A stretch of 64,000 nucleotides of DNA. Source: Larus michahellis (lineage: Eukaryota; Chordata; Aves; Charadriiformes; Laridae). The stretch is from NCBI RefSeq assembly GCF_964199755.1, contig NC_133929.1:5845806-5909805 (forward strand), given 5' to 3'. The translations under genes were made by a program, and so were the position numbers. Under the pieces are notes generated by a model, which searched no databases, was not told the origin of the DNA, and saw only the letters and a program-made list of their open reading frames with translations. This document shows positions 46,530 through 56,082 of this stretch, piece after piece; within the stretch, counting starts at the first letter, position 1, and every line of letters starts with the position of its first letter.

Positions 46530-48928
46530 TAAACAGCCAGGCACGCACAGTCCAGGAGGTTCCTCCAGTGCATTGATGACAACTTTCTGACACAGGTGGT
46601 GCAGGAGCCAACAAGGAGAGGTGTACTACTGGACCTAGTACTGACAAACACAGAGGGGCTGGTGGAGGACATGAAGGTTGGGGGCACCCTAGGTTGTAGT
46701 GATCATGAGAAGATAGAGTTCAGGATCATGGGTACTATGCACAAAGCAACAAGTGGAATTACAACCTTGGACTTCAGGAGGGCTAACTTTGACCTCTTCA
46801 AGAAACTGCTTGGGGAGATCTCGTGGGCTAGGGCTCTGGAAGGCAAAGGGGCTCAAGAGAGCTGGTTGGTATTCAAAGACCACTTCCTCCAAGCTCAGGA
46901 TTGGTGCATCCCTAGGAGAAAGAAATAGGCCAAGGGATGCAGGAGACCTGCATGGTTGAGCAGGGAGCTTCTGATAAAGCTCAAGTGGAAGAAGGAAGTT
47001 TACAGCATGTGGGAGAAGGGACTGACCCCTTGGGAAGATTACAAGAATGCCATCAGAGTATGCAGGGATGAAATGAGGAAAGCCAAGGCCTCCTTGGAAT
47101 TAAACCTGGCTAGGGATGTCAAGCTCAACAGGAAGGGTTTCTTCAAGTATATCAGAGGCAAAAGGAAAACTAGAGAAAATGTGGGTCCGCTGCTGAATGA
47201 GACAGGAGCCATGGTGACGGAGGATGTGGAGAAGGCGGAGTTACTGAATGCCTTCTTTGCTTCAGTCTTTACTGCTCAGGCCAGCCCTCAGGAGTCCCAG
47301 ACTTTGGAGAAAGTAACAGGGAAAGTCTGGACGAAGGAAAACTTCCCCTTGGTTGAGGAGGATCAAGTGAGAAATCAATTAACTCAATTGGATACCCACG
47401 AGTCCATGGGTCCTGATGGGATGCACCTGAGAGTGTGGAGGGAGCTGGCAGAAGTCATTGCTGGGCTGCTCTCCATCATTTTTGAAAGGTCCTGGAGAAC
47501 AGGCGAGGTGCCTGAGGACTGGAGGAAAGCCAATGTCACTCCAGTCTTCAAAAAGGGCAAGAAGGAGGACCCAGGGAACTACAGGCTGGTCAGCCTCACC
47601 TCCATCCCTGGAAAGATGATGGAACAGCTCGTTCTGGGCGTCATCTCAAGGCATGTGGAGGAAAAGAAAGCTATCAGAAGTAGTCAGCATGGATTCACCA
47701 AGGGGAAATCATGTCTGACTAATCTGATAGCCCTCTACGATGGCATGACTGGATGGATTAATTGAGGGGAGGGCAGTGGATGTTGTCTGCCTTGACTTCA
47801 GCAAGGTTTTTGACACAGTCTCCCACAGCATCCTCATAGGGAAGCTTAGGAAGAGTGGGCTAGATGAACGGACAGTAAGGTGGATAGATAACTGGTTGAA
47901 AGACAGAGCTCGGAGGGTCGTGATTAGGGGCACAGAGTCTAGTTGGAGGTCAGTGACGAGTGGTGTTCCCCAGGGGTCAGTACTGGGTCCAGTCCTCTTC
48001 AATATATTCACCAATGACCTGGATGAGGGGACAGAGTGCACCCTCAGCAAGTTTGCTGATGACACAAAGCTGGGAGGGGTGGCTGACACAGTGGAAGGCT
48101 GTGGCACCATTCAGCGAGACTTGGACAGGTTGGAGAGTTGGGCAGAGAGAAACCTTATGAAATTCAACAAGGGCAAGTGTAGGGTGCTGCACCTGGGGAG
48201 GAATAACCCCCTGCACCAGTACAGGTTGGGGCCTGACCTGCTGGAGAGCAGCTCGGTGGAAAGAGACCTGGGAGTCCTGGTGTGCAACGGGATGACCATG
48301 AGCCAGCAATGTGCCCTCGTGGCCAAGAAGGCCAATGGCATCCTGGGCTGCATCAAGAAGAGTGTGGCCAGCAGGTGGAGGGAGGTCATCCTCCCCCTCT
48401 ACTCTGCCCTGGTGAGGCTGCACCTGGAGTACTGTGTCCAGTTCTGGGCTCCCCGGTTCAAGAGGGATAGGGAACTGCTGGAGAGGGTGCAGCAGAGAGC
48501 TACCAAGATGATTAGGGGACTGGAACACCTCTCTTATGAAGAAAGGCTGAGGGATTTGGGTCTCTTCAGTCTGAAAAAAAGACAGCTGAGGGGGGACCTT
48601 ATCAATGCTTATAAATACTTAAAGGGTGGGTGACAGGAGGATGGGGCCAGGCTCTTTTCAGTGGTGCCCGGCGACAGGACAAGGGGTAATGGGCACAAAC
48701 TTGAACGTAGGGAGTTCCACCTAAACATGAGGAGGAACTTCTTTACTTTGAGGGTGGCAGAGCACTGGCACAGGCTGCCCAGAGAGGTGGTGGAGTCTCC
48801 TTCTCTGGAGACATTCAAAACCCACCTGGACACGTTCCTGTGCAACCTGCTCTAGGTGACCCTGTTCTGGCAGTGGGGTTGGACTAGATGATCTCCAGAG
48901 GTCCCTTCCAACTCCTGTTATTCTGTGA
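46530..48928 (+). mobile_element. CR1 LINE, plus strand, in the GA-rich tract
   Basis: Begins in the endonuclease (CCAGGCACGCACAGTCC at about 46530) and ends ACTCCTGTTATTCTGTGA at 48928. GA-rich DNA resumes immediately. Its sequence is close to the CR1 at 562-3962. Confidence 0.88.
46596..48855 (+). pseudogene. CR1 ORF2 (endonuclease end and RT), broken
   Basis: Open pieces 46596-46928, 46956-47765, 47776-48633 and 48661-48855 follow one another: endonuclease end (GCSDHEKIEF), linker, RT ([52 protein letters not shown]) and C-terminal region. Stops at 46926, 47763 and 48631 break the frame. It gives the clearest comparison for the first CR1 in the window. Confidence 0.86.
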
Positions 48929-49509
48929 AAGACCAAGAAAGAAAGAGAGAAACCCAGAGAGACAAATAAAGAGAGAGATTAAGACAGGGGTGCTGGGGGG
49001 TCTGAGAGAAAGTGCTTAAGGGCCAACGAGAGAGAGAAAGAGGCCAAGAGAAACTGAGATATGAAGAGAGGCAGGCCAAGAGATAGACAGAGAGAAAGAG
49101 TAAGAGAGAGGGAGCAAGAGAGAGAGAAGCATCAGGGGTTGAGTGGGCAAGCAGGCAAGTGAGCAAGATTTAGAGATCAAGAGAGACAGACATACAAGGA
49201 GAAACAGAGAGTCAGGCAGAGAGACTGAAAGGCAGAGAATGAGAGGGAGACAGAGAGAGGGGGAGAGAGAGCAGGGGAGAGGCTGACAGGCAGAGACAGA
49301 GTAACCGGGACACCAGGATACCAAGAGAGAGACTGATTGATAGTGAGAAGAGAAAAAGAGAGATCAAGAAGTGAAAGACTGACAAGCGGATAGTCAGAGA
49401 GGGTGACCGAGACACAACAAGAAAGAGCCCGAGACTGAGAAAAACTGATAGAAAGACAGAGAGACGAAAAACAAGGATAAGAAAGAGAGAGGCAGAGAGA
49501 GAGAGAGAC
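48929..49509. repeat. GA-rich low-complexity tract, right part
   Basis: GAGAGAGA-type purine-rich sequence with irregular units, ending at GAGAGAGAC just before TGTTTTTTACC. It is the continuation of 46131-46529. Confidence 0.75.
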
Positions 49510-49990
49510 TGTTTTTTACCAGGAGATACTGGTCCATTATGATCCCATTAAGAATGCCACTCAGACTCTGTAAGACTCTCTATCATTTAAAATGCTATTT
49601 ATTAGAGCTAACACAATAAGGAGAGAATAGTATAGATAATCTTACATCGCTTTAGATGCTGGGAATCCCAGTTGGTGTACATTGAACAGGCCTCCAATCC
49701 ACATGCAGCATGCTGGGCAGACCTCATCCATAGAAGAGATTCTTCTATTTTGGTCATTCAAGCTATTATAGGATTTTCTTACAAGGAAGGAGTTGCCTGG
49801 AGGCTCTTCTGTTACAGTGAGCTGGCTGAGTTTATCCTTCAACCAAGGAATTTGTGCAGCACAACACAGGCCTGAAGACCATACTGTATGTTGCCATGAA
49901 AATATCACAACTGGCCCATGCCCAACCAAGGAGAGAGGCTAGCCTGTAAAGTACAGATTTACAAGAGTATTTCTTTACTCATGCGCATGA
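49510..49990 (-). repeat. LTR-like repeat, second copy
   Basis: Starts TGTTTTTTACCAGG at the edge of the GA tract, which in reverse is an LTR-like CA end. GCTATTTATTAGAGC (AATAAA in reverse, about 49600) would be the poly(A) signal. The body shares blocks with 45590-46130. Confidence 0.5.
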
Positions 49991-50380
49991 GGTGTCCCAT
50001 TCAAATTGGGGCACACCAAATATGGTTTTACACATGGTTCTTACAACTTTCAAGTGTTCAGATACATGATTTAACCAGTCACTACTTAACGCACACATAC
50101 TACTGTTTTGAAAAGCAACTATAATTCTATGGCATCATCAACCATCTGCTTCTTTCTTGATCTAGATGTCCCTGGAGTTGGTTTTGCTAGAGTTGCTTAT
50201 CTATGATGCCAGATAATGAGAGGGCTTCACAAAGGTGTTAGAGGGGCTAGGATGCTGGTGTTATCTCAGTAGTCCAGGGGTACCCTTTATTCTTCAGGGT
50301 GGGGGCTGTCCTTCTTGCAATGAGCTGGGGTCCTTTAGTCATGCTTACTTAACCAAGACTATGCAGTATACAATGTAAAC
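49991..50380. other. Nothing recognised
   Basis: No gene or repeat family seen; the flank of the next ERV. Confidence 0.4.
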
Positions 50381-50763
50381 TGTGAAAAATAGTGAAGGTA
50401 TTGTTGGCTTTCGCCATAATAACAAGGCTATAAATCTTTGACTTATAAGGATAACTAACCTTTAGTAAATTAGGAAACATGAGAAACCTCAAAGATAACA
50501 ACTAACAGCAGCTATGAAGAAAAACATCCGAGAGAAACAAAAGAGAACTTCTCCAAAAGACTCCACAAGTGATTAACAGAAGGAAACAGATGCATAGGAG
50601 AAGGGAGTTGATGATAATTGATCCTACCAGAAGGAAACACATGCATGGGAAAAGGGAGCTGATCCTACCAGAAGGAAACAGATGCATGGGAAAAGGGAAC
50701 CGAAGATCATCGATCCTCAGGAACAATTGTCAGAAGGAAACGCACAAATAGAAGAGAAAAAGG
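50381..50763 (+). mobile_element. 5' LTR (U3 only) of the env-bearing ERV
   Basis: Starts TGTGAAAAATAGTGAAGG and matches the 3' LTR (53450-53632 plus 60076 on) over ~383 bases with three substitutions and a 2-base indel. It stops before the TATA box and joins the end of pol, so everything from the promoter through gag and most of pol is deleted. It carries three tandem AGAAGGAAACA-type units (50577-50700). Confidence 0.9.
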
Positions 50764-50769
50764 ACTATT

Positions 50770-50874
50770 CACGCCAGCAGAATAAAAGGACCAGTAGAAG
50801 AACCTAGAGATTGGACTCTGACTTCAACTCCCGGGGACACCAGACTCACCTTAAAACGCCAACCAATGCGGTGA
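50770..50874 (+). pseudogene. pol: Integrase C-terminal tail of the env-bearing ERV
   Basis: An open frame reading ...ASRIKGPVEEPRDWTLTS and ending at TGA 50872-50874. SRIKGP is the position of SRVKKAP in the integrase tail at 14732-15631, so this is the last ~34 codons of a gammaretrovirus-like pol. It joins directly to LTR U3 by the deletion at about 50763. Confidence 0.65.
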
Positions 50875-50877
50875 TGT

Positions 50878-51576
50878 ATGGGAGAGGAACTGAATCATAA
50901 CTTAGAAATCACAGAAACTTGGGAAGTGAAACCAGAACTTTATCGTTGGTTTCGGGTACAGCCGGGGCAAACCTTAAAGAAAATTAGATATCCTCCTTGG
51001 GGAAGAGCACTCCCGTTACAGACAGGAGGGTCAGGGTTGTATAAAACTGAAAACTCTCTGTTTGCACTTGCATGCGATTTATATGAAGAAGATAGTCGGC
51101 TATATCCTAACCTTGAGGAAGAACTACAGCCCCCTCCGGTACCCCGTAGTATACCTTGTCTGATACATCCCTATGCTAGACATCATAGTTGGGTGAAGTG
51201 CGAATGCTTAGGTTGTAAGCAAAATTGGTATTACCATTCATCCCGAAGACATCCCTTCTGTTTAAATTGCCGGAAGCAAAATTCGAGTTTGGCTCAAACT
51301 CAGATATGATATACCAATATCGTAACGTTAATTTGTGGGTGGGAATTGCTAGTGCCGGTTCTGTGGGAAATTCCTGAAGAATGGTGGGAAACAGTGGTTT
51401 CTAAGTGTAAAAACCGATTTTGCTTGGAAAAAGAGATAAGAACCCTACCTGCTACAAGAGCCAGGGATACCGTATCAAAAGAGGATGGAGGGCAAGACCA
51501 GGTTGGCCACTGTACTCGCTGCCAAGAAGAATTATTTCTCGGCTGTTGGAAGCACCCCAATAGGCATGAGAGGTAG
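50878..51576 (+). CDS. Unrecognised Cys-rich ORF between pol and env
   Basis: The ATG at 50878 lies 3 bases after the pol stop. 143 codons are open to TGA 51307-51309; the same frame is then open for another 88 codons to TAG 51574-51576, so the ancestral ORF may have had about 232 codons. The first part is acidic and aromatic (ETWEVKPELYRWFRV), then Pro-rich (EELQPPPVPRS), then CECLGC followed 14 residues later by CLNC with three His between, a possible zinc ribbon. The second part has CTRCQEELFLGCWKH, another metal-site-like cluster. The end overlaps the env start in a different frame. I do not recognise the family. Alternatives are an accessory regulator, an env leader, or chance openness. 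Confidence 0.45.
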
Positions 51577-52303
51577 GAGTATAAGCCATACTGGACCTCC
51601 ACTCCTCGTATGGTTATTAGCGGTATCCTTAGTATCCAGTAACGAATGCATGAAGTGTTACCAGCAGGTCTCCTGGAATAGGAAGATGGTTTCCACTATG
51701 ACAGTGCATTCGCATATCAACAGCCTCTGTTATAACCGCCATGAGTTAACAGTGTGCAAATACGACCAACACGAATATTGGGTTGGGAAGAATTTAGGAA
51801 TAGGCGGAACAAGACTAGGAGTACATTGTCCTAGAGGGGAACAATGGCTCTGCTTTACTAAAGCCGGGCATTGGGACATATCAGACGGAGGTGGGGTACA
51901 AGATATGATAAAAGCCGAAATAGTGAAAAATAAAATTGAGCAAATTAAGAAAAAAATAACTCCAAGATTTGATGGAGAATTGTATGCAAAAATCAGAAAG
52001 CAGTTGGAGGAAGAAATAGGACTCCCAACATTAGGAAAGAATTTGTTTGTAGATTTGGGGGAAAGAATAAGCAGGGAATTAAATGTAACAAATTGCTGGA
52101 TTTGCGGAGGGCCTTTAATGACGGAAGAGTGGCCTTGGAAAGGGAGCAGTTTAGGGCCAGTGGAACTCCTTAAATGGAATCGTACCAGTAGCACACGAGA
52201 AGACCGACCTGAGGGATGGATTTTGAGTTCTATCACAATAGGGGAGGAATGCCTACGGAGAGAGGGTAAAAATTATTTAGAGTGTGGGACATTCTCCTTG
52301 TAA
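51485..52303 (+). pseudogene. env: ERV env, surface subunit, frameshifted
   Basis: The frame opens at 51485, but the likely start is ATG 51566, which is followed by a hydrophobic signal peptide (PPLLVWLLAVSLVSS). The product is a small SU with many paired cysteines and CWIC (about codon 207), the CXXC motif through which gammaretroviral SU isomerises its bond to TM. N-glycosylation sites such as NVTN are visible. It ends at TAA 52301. The SU continues in another frame at about 52290-52425, then an A-run (52427-52438) with stops, and TM resumes in the original frame, so at least two indels separate the halves. It overlaps the Cys-rich ORF. Confidence 0.82.
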
Positions 52304-52498
52304 AAGACTTAAAATCAGCAATGGGACTTCCACCTGGTGGTACCCAGAAAAGCCAAAATGGGTATGGGCTCTAACTAATAATACAGGAAATTGTGAGTAT
52401 GACAGTATGACCAGACTTTTTAAATAAAAAAAAAAACGGTCCTAAACCCTTATCAAAACATTCCAGAAATATCCAAGTTTTGGGAAAATATAGCGGAG

Positions 52499-53425
52499 AT
52501 GCAGACAGAGTTTTGGAAAGCCCCTGAAGGGTTATTCTGGATATGCGGAAAAAGAGCTTATTCAGAACTACCTTCTAAGTGGAAGGGTAGCTGTACCCTT
52601 GGTATTATCCAGCCGGGATTTTTCTTATTGCCTGGACCAAAAGGAGATGACTTAGGAGTACCGGTATATGAGTCCTTAAAAAGAACTAAAAGAGGTATTA
52701 TAGGAGGATCTCAGAGGTGGGGTGAAGAGGATTGGCCTCCTGAACAGATAATCCAAGTATACGGACCAGCCACTTGGGCTCAAGATGGCAGCTGGGGTTA
52801 CCGGACTCCCATTTATATGTTAAACCGCATTGTCCGACTACAGGCGGTTGTAGAAATAATATCTAATAGAACAACTCAAGCAATAAATCTAATAACGAAA
52901 CAGCAAAAACAAATGAGGGCTGCTATCTACCAAAACCGATTAGCCTTAGACTACTTACTGGCGGAAGAAGGGGGCGTTTGTGGAAAATGGAACACTTCAG
53001 ATTGTTGTTTAAAGATAGATGATAATGGGGATGCAATATTGGAAATAACAGAAGAAATCCGGAAAATTGCGCATGTACCGGTTCAAAAATGGGAATCTAT
53101 GTTAAATGATAATTGGTGGAATAATGTTTTTGGGGGAACCTGGTGGAAGAAACTAGGCTACATTCTCTTTTGTTCAATCGCTGGTTTATTATTTCTTCCT
53201 TGCTTAATCCCTTGTTTTATACGCTTAATTACAACAGTAGTCCAAAGCATGCAAGTAGTTTCCATATCCAAGAATCCAAAATTGGCAGCCTCAGGCTCAA
53301 CTAAAAAGATAATGGTATTAAGGAAAATAAGAAATACTCCACAACAATTGGAAGAAGCAGAATCGATCTATGAACAAAACAAATGGATTAAGCAAAATGA
53401 AAGTTATGGCTCAAGCCAAATGTAG
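52499..53425 (+). pseudogene. env: ERV env, SU end plus transmembrane subunit
   Basis: A 308-codon open stretch, open upstream to about 52440. Residues 61-65 (KRTKR) form a furin-type site, followed by a GIIGG fusion-peptide-like start. Next come a heptad-repeat region (LNRIVRLQAVVEIISN), YQNRLALDYLLAEEGG (immunosuppressive-domain position), CGKWNTSDCC with seven residues between Cys161 and the CC pair, a Trp-rich membrane-proximal region, a membrane span (YILFCSIAGLLFLPCLI) and an unusually long, basic cytoplasmic tail of about 65 residues. The TM half is intact; the SU frame breaks make the gene as a whole a pseudogene. A polypurine tract and the 3' LTR follow within 25 bases. Confidence 0.87.
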
Positions 53426-53436
53426 TATAAAAGACA

Positions 53437-53448
53437 AAAAGGGGGAAT
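53437..53448 (+). promoter_or_regulatory. Polypurine tract
   Basis: AAAAAGGGGGAA immediately before the 3' LTR start (TGTGAAAAAT at 53450); the plus-strand primer site of the env-bearing ERV. Confidence 0.85.
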
Positions 53449-53632
53449 TGTGAAAAATAGTGAAGGTATTGTTGGCTTTCGCCATAATAACAAGGCTATA
53501 AATCTTTGACTTATAAGGATAACTAACCTTTAGTAAATTAGGAAACATGAGAAACCTCAAAGATAACAACTAACAGCAGCTATGAAGAAAAACATCCGAG
53601 AGAAACAAAAGAGAACTTCTCCAAAAGACTCC

Positions 53633-53985
53633 TGTCCTGGTTCCGGTGGGGATAGGGTTAACTTTTCCTGGTATTCCATGCCATGTGAGCCACGCCCACC
53701 CTGAGCTGCCGGGGGAGGGGGCAGGAAGTTGCTGCTTAAAAGCGGGCTGGGGTGTCCCAGGTCCGGCCGGTCGGCGAGCGGCGGGGAGCGGCGGTTCCGT
53801 AATCGCGTTTGTATATTCCCCTGTCCGTGTTGTTGTTGTTGTTTGCCTGTTCCCTTTGCTGTTCTGTTAAACTGCCTTTGTCCCAACCCAAGAGTCTTGC
53901 CTTTTCTTACGATCCTTCCTGTATTAGGAAGGCACGTGCGAGCGGCACGTGGTTCTTTGTTGCCGTCTGAGGCTAAACCACGACA
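53633..53985 (+). repeat. 5' LTR of copy 1 (353 bp)
   Basis: TGTCCTGGTTCCGG ... TAAACCACGACA. TTAAAA (53736-53741) is the TATA-like box. Compared with the 3' LTR it has a 10-bp tandem duplication (GGGGAGCGGC, about 53782) and one GTT unit fewer. Confidence 0.93.
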
Positions 53986-53993
53986 GTCCTTTT

Positions 53994-54011
53994 TGGCGCC
54001 CAACGTGGGGC
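53994..54011 (+). promoter_or_regulatory. Primer-binding site, tRNA-Lys(CUU) type
   Basis: TGGCGCCCAACGTGGGGC, 8 bases after the 5' LTR, is the complement of the tRNA-Lys(CUU) 3' end as I know it. Copies 2 and 3 carry decayed versions at the same place. Confidence 0.85.
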
Positions 54012-54117
54012 TTGAAGGGTTGAGATAACGACAGAATCCAACTAGAACATGGAAAAAACGGTTTTGGTTTTTTTTTTGTATGCATTTATTTTATTAGGTA
54101 AGTAGTCACTGGTCATC

Positions 54118-56082
54118 ATGTTGCTTGGTTTGTTCTCATGGCTGTGTTACATAAATTCCTATATGGCTTATGTACTCCCTGCGATGCTGTTTACCATGTC
54201 TGGAAGAGGGATGAGGATTATCATTCTGCTGTCCTGTGCGATATCTGTTTATGATATGATAACATCACTGTTCAGACGGTTATTTTGGGGTGTTTATGTG
54301 GTTTTGTTGTCCTGTCCGTACATTGGACACCGTCTCTCAGAATTTGTTAATAGTTTCCCCAGCCCTTTTGCCTCCCTTTTCTCCTTCGGGTCAGGTATGA
54401 CAGCTTTTGAGAATCTTGAATATCCTTGGGATACTCAAACTAGTGTGTTCCTAGTGCTATGTCTCCTGAATACGTTCCAGGTCTTGTTTAGGGTTAAGCG
54501 ACTATTTAAGACTACCACCCGGAGATCTGCTCCGAGGCTGGATAGTCAGGGGTGGCATGGCATGTGGGAGAGCATGGGCAGGTACCTAGAGAACTACTCG
54601 CCTCCAATGGTCTGGGACTTCACCCCTGAACAATTACAGGACCCTGATAAAGTGGTAGAATATTTGAAGGGAAAATGTTGTGGCTATTCTAGAGAGGCAC
54701 AACTCACCGCGCTGTGCTGGGCCCTGGCCAGTATCTACCAGGCACTGCTCAGAATTATGCAGCACCCTCAAGGGGAAGAGATGGAAACCAGACCGGCGGC
54801 CCCTGCGGCTGCTGCAGCCCCTGCGGCAGCCCCTGCGGCGGCCCCTGCGGCTGCTGCAGCCCCTGCGGCGGCCCCTGCGGCTGCTGCAGCCCCTGCGGCA
54901 GACACTGCGGGTACTGCAACCCCTGCGACAGACACTGCAGCTACTGCAACCCCCGTGGTAGCCACTGCCACTGAACCAGAGAACCAACCCGTGCCGGTAT
55001 CAGTTGCCCCCATACAGAAGAAGAAGTACACAAAGAAATCAGTTCGCTTAGTAAGAGATGATGATGAACCAGGGCCATCACGAGAGCAGGAGGAAGAGGC
55101 AGAACCAGAGATAATTACTCGATCCCTATCCTTGAGTGAGCTGCGGGATATGCGAAAAGATTTCAGCTGACTTTCAGGCGAGCACATTGTCACCTGGCTG
55201 CTCCGGTGCTGGGATAATGGGGCCAGTAGCCTGGAATTAGAGGGTAGGGAGGCCAGGCAGCTGGGATCCCTGTCTAGGGAAGGGGGCAGTGACAAGGCGA
55301 TTGGGAAAAAGACCCAAGCCCTCAGCCTCTGGAAACGACTCCTGTTAGGCGTGAGGGAGAGGTACCCCTTCAGTGAGGATGTTGTATGTCAGCCAAGCAA
55401 GTGGACTACCATGGAAAGAGGTATCCAGTACCTGAGAGAATTAGCCGTGCGGGAGATGATTTATTATGACTTGGACAATGCAGACTTACCCACAGACCCT
55501 GATGAGGTGCGATGCACAAGGCCCATGTGGCGGAAGTTTGTACGGAGCGCACCATCGTCATATGCCAACTCCCTGGCAGTAATGGAATGGAAAGGTGAAG
55601 AGGGACCAACGGTGGATGAGGTAGCTGGCCGGCTCCGGCGATATGAAGAAAGTCTCTCTTCCCCCCTTGTCTCAGCTGTGGAGAAACTGTCGCGGAAGGT
55701 CCAGCAACTTGAAGAGAATATGTTCTACTCCCCACCTGCACGGGCCAGCATCTCAGCTATTAGAAGCAGGCATTTCCCCACTCAAGAGAGAGAGTACAGA
55801 GGGTACACACCACGAGGCACCCTGTGGTTCTACCTGCGGGACCACGGAGAGGACATGAGGAAGTGGGATGGACAACCTACTTGGATCCTGCGGACACGGG
55901 TACAGGAGTTGCAAGGAAGGACAACCACAAAAGGGGATCCCTCCAGGAAAAGTGCCGCCCCAGTTTCCAGTGGGCCATTCCCCAGACAAAGCAGAAGGCC
56001 TGATCTTGCTTCTGATCCTCTTGAAGGAACTTCCAAGTCATTTATGCAAGAAGTGAGTAATGGATACTATGACGAGTATTAG
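54118..56082 (+). pseudogene. gag: Gag with N-terminal multi-pass hydrophobic domain, one in-frame TGA
   Basis: The ATG at 54118 is the first good start after the primer site. The frame runs to TAG 56080-56082 (654 codons), interrupted only by TGA at codon 351 (55168-55170); copy 2 has CAT there. Residues 1-27, 32-49, 54-70 and 109-127 are hydrophobic enough to span membrane, with short basic or polar links. Residues ~227-290 are a Pro/Ala then Thr-rich repeat. After it come a basic/acidic stretch (KKKYTKKSVRLVRDDDE) and a capsid-like helical part (SLWKRLLLGV, MERGIQYLRELAVREMIYYD, RKFVRSAPSSYANSLAV, VSAVEKLSRKVQQLEENM, RGTLWFYLRDHGEDMRKWDG). There is no CCHC knuckle; the tail is Arg/Ser/Pro-rich. 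Membrane anchoring by these segments, in place of an N-terminal lipid, is an inference. Confidence 0.85.
54795..54965 (+). repeat. Coding minisatellite in gag (Pro/Ala-rich)
   Basis: Units of CCTGCGGC/GCTGCAGC wording encode PAA-type then TA(G/A)TATPA(T)D-type repeats, about 10 codons per higher-order unit. Copies 2 and 3 have different repeats at the same site. Confidence 0.88.

Noticed and set aside
46002..46647. Long minus-strand open frames rich in Leu/Ser
   Set aside because: They are translations of the GA-rich tract (CT-rich on the minus strand); length comes from composition, not coding.
47977..48528. 183-codon frame antisense to CR1 RT
   Set aside because: Shadow of the CR1 coding strand; the same antisense frame recurs in other CR1 copies.
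48918..49415. Further Ser/Leu-rich frames on the minus strand
   Set aside because: Same GA-rich tract; no motif, and frames overlap one another.
53994..54011. Possible tRNA-Lys gene
   Set aside because: Only the 18-base primer-site complement is present, next to an LTR; no cloverleaf.
54796..54960. Regular repeats resembling a CRISPR array
   Set aside because: Units are contiguous, coding and without unique spacers, and the DNA is avian; this is a minisatellite in gag.
55168..55170. TGA in gag as a selenocysteine or programmed readthrough codon
   Set aside because: Copy 2 has CAT at this place, and I saw no downstream structure shared between copies.
54634..55295. Minus-strand frames of 117 and 175 codons across the gag repeat
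   Set aside because: Repeat-driven antisense frames opposite an established gag.
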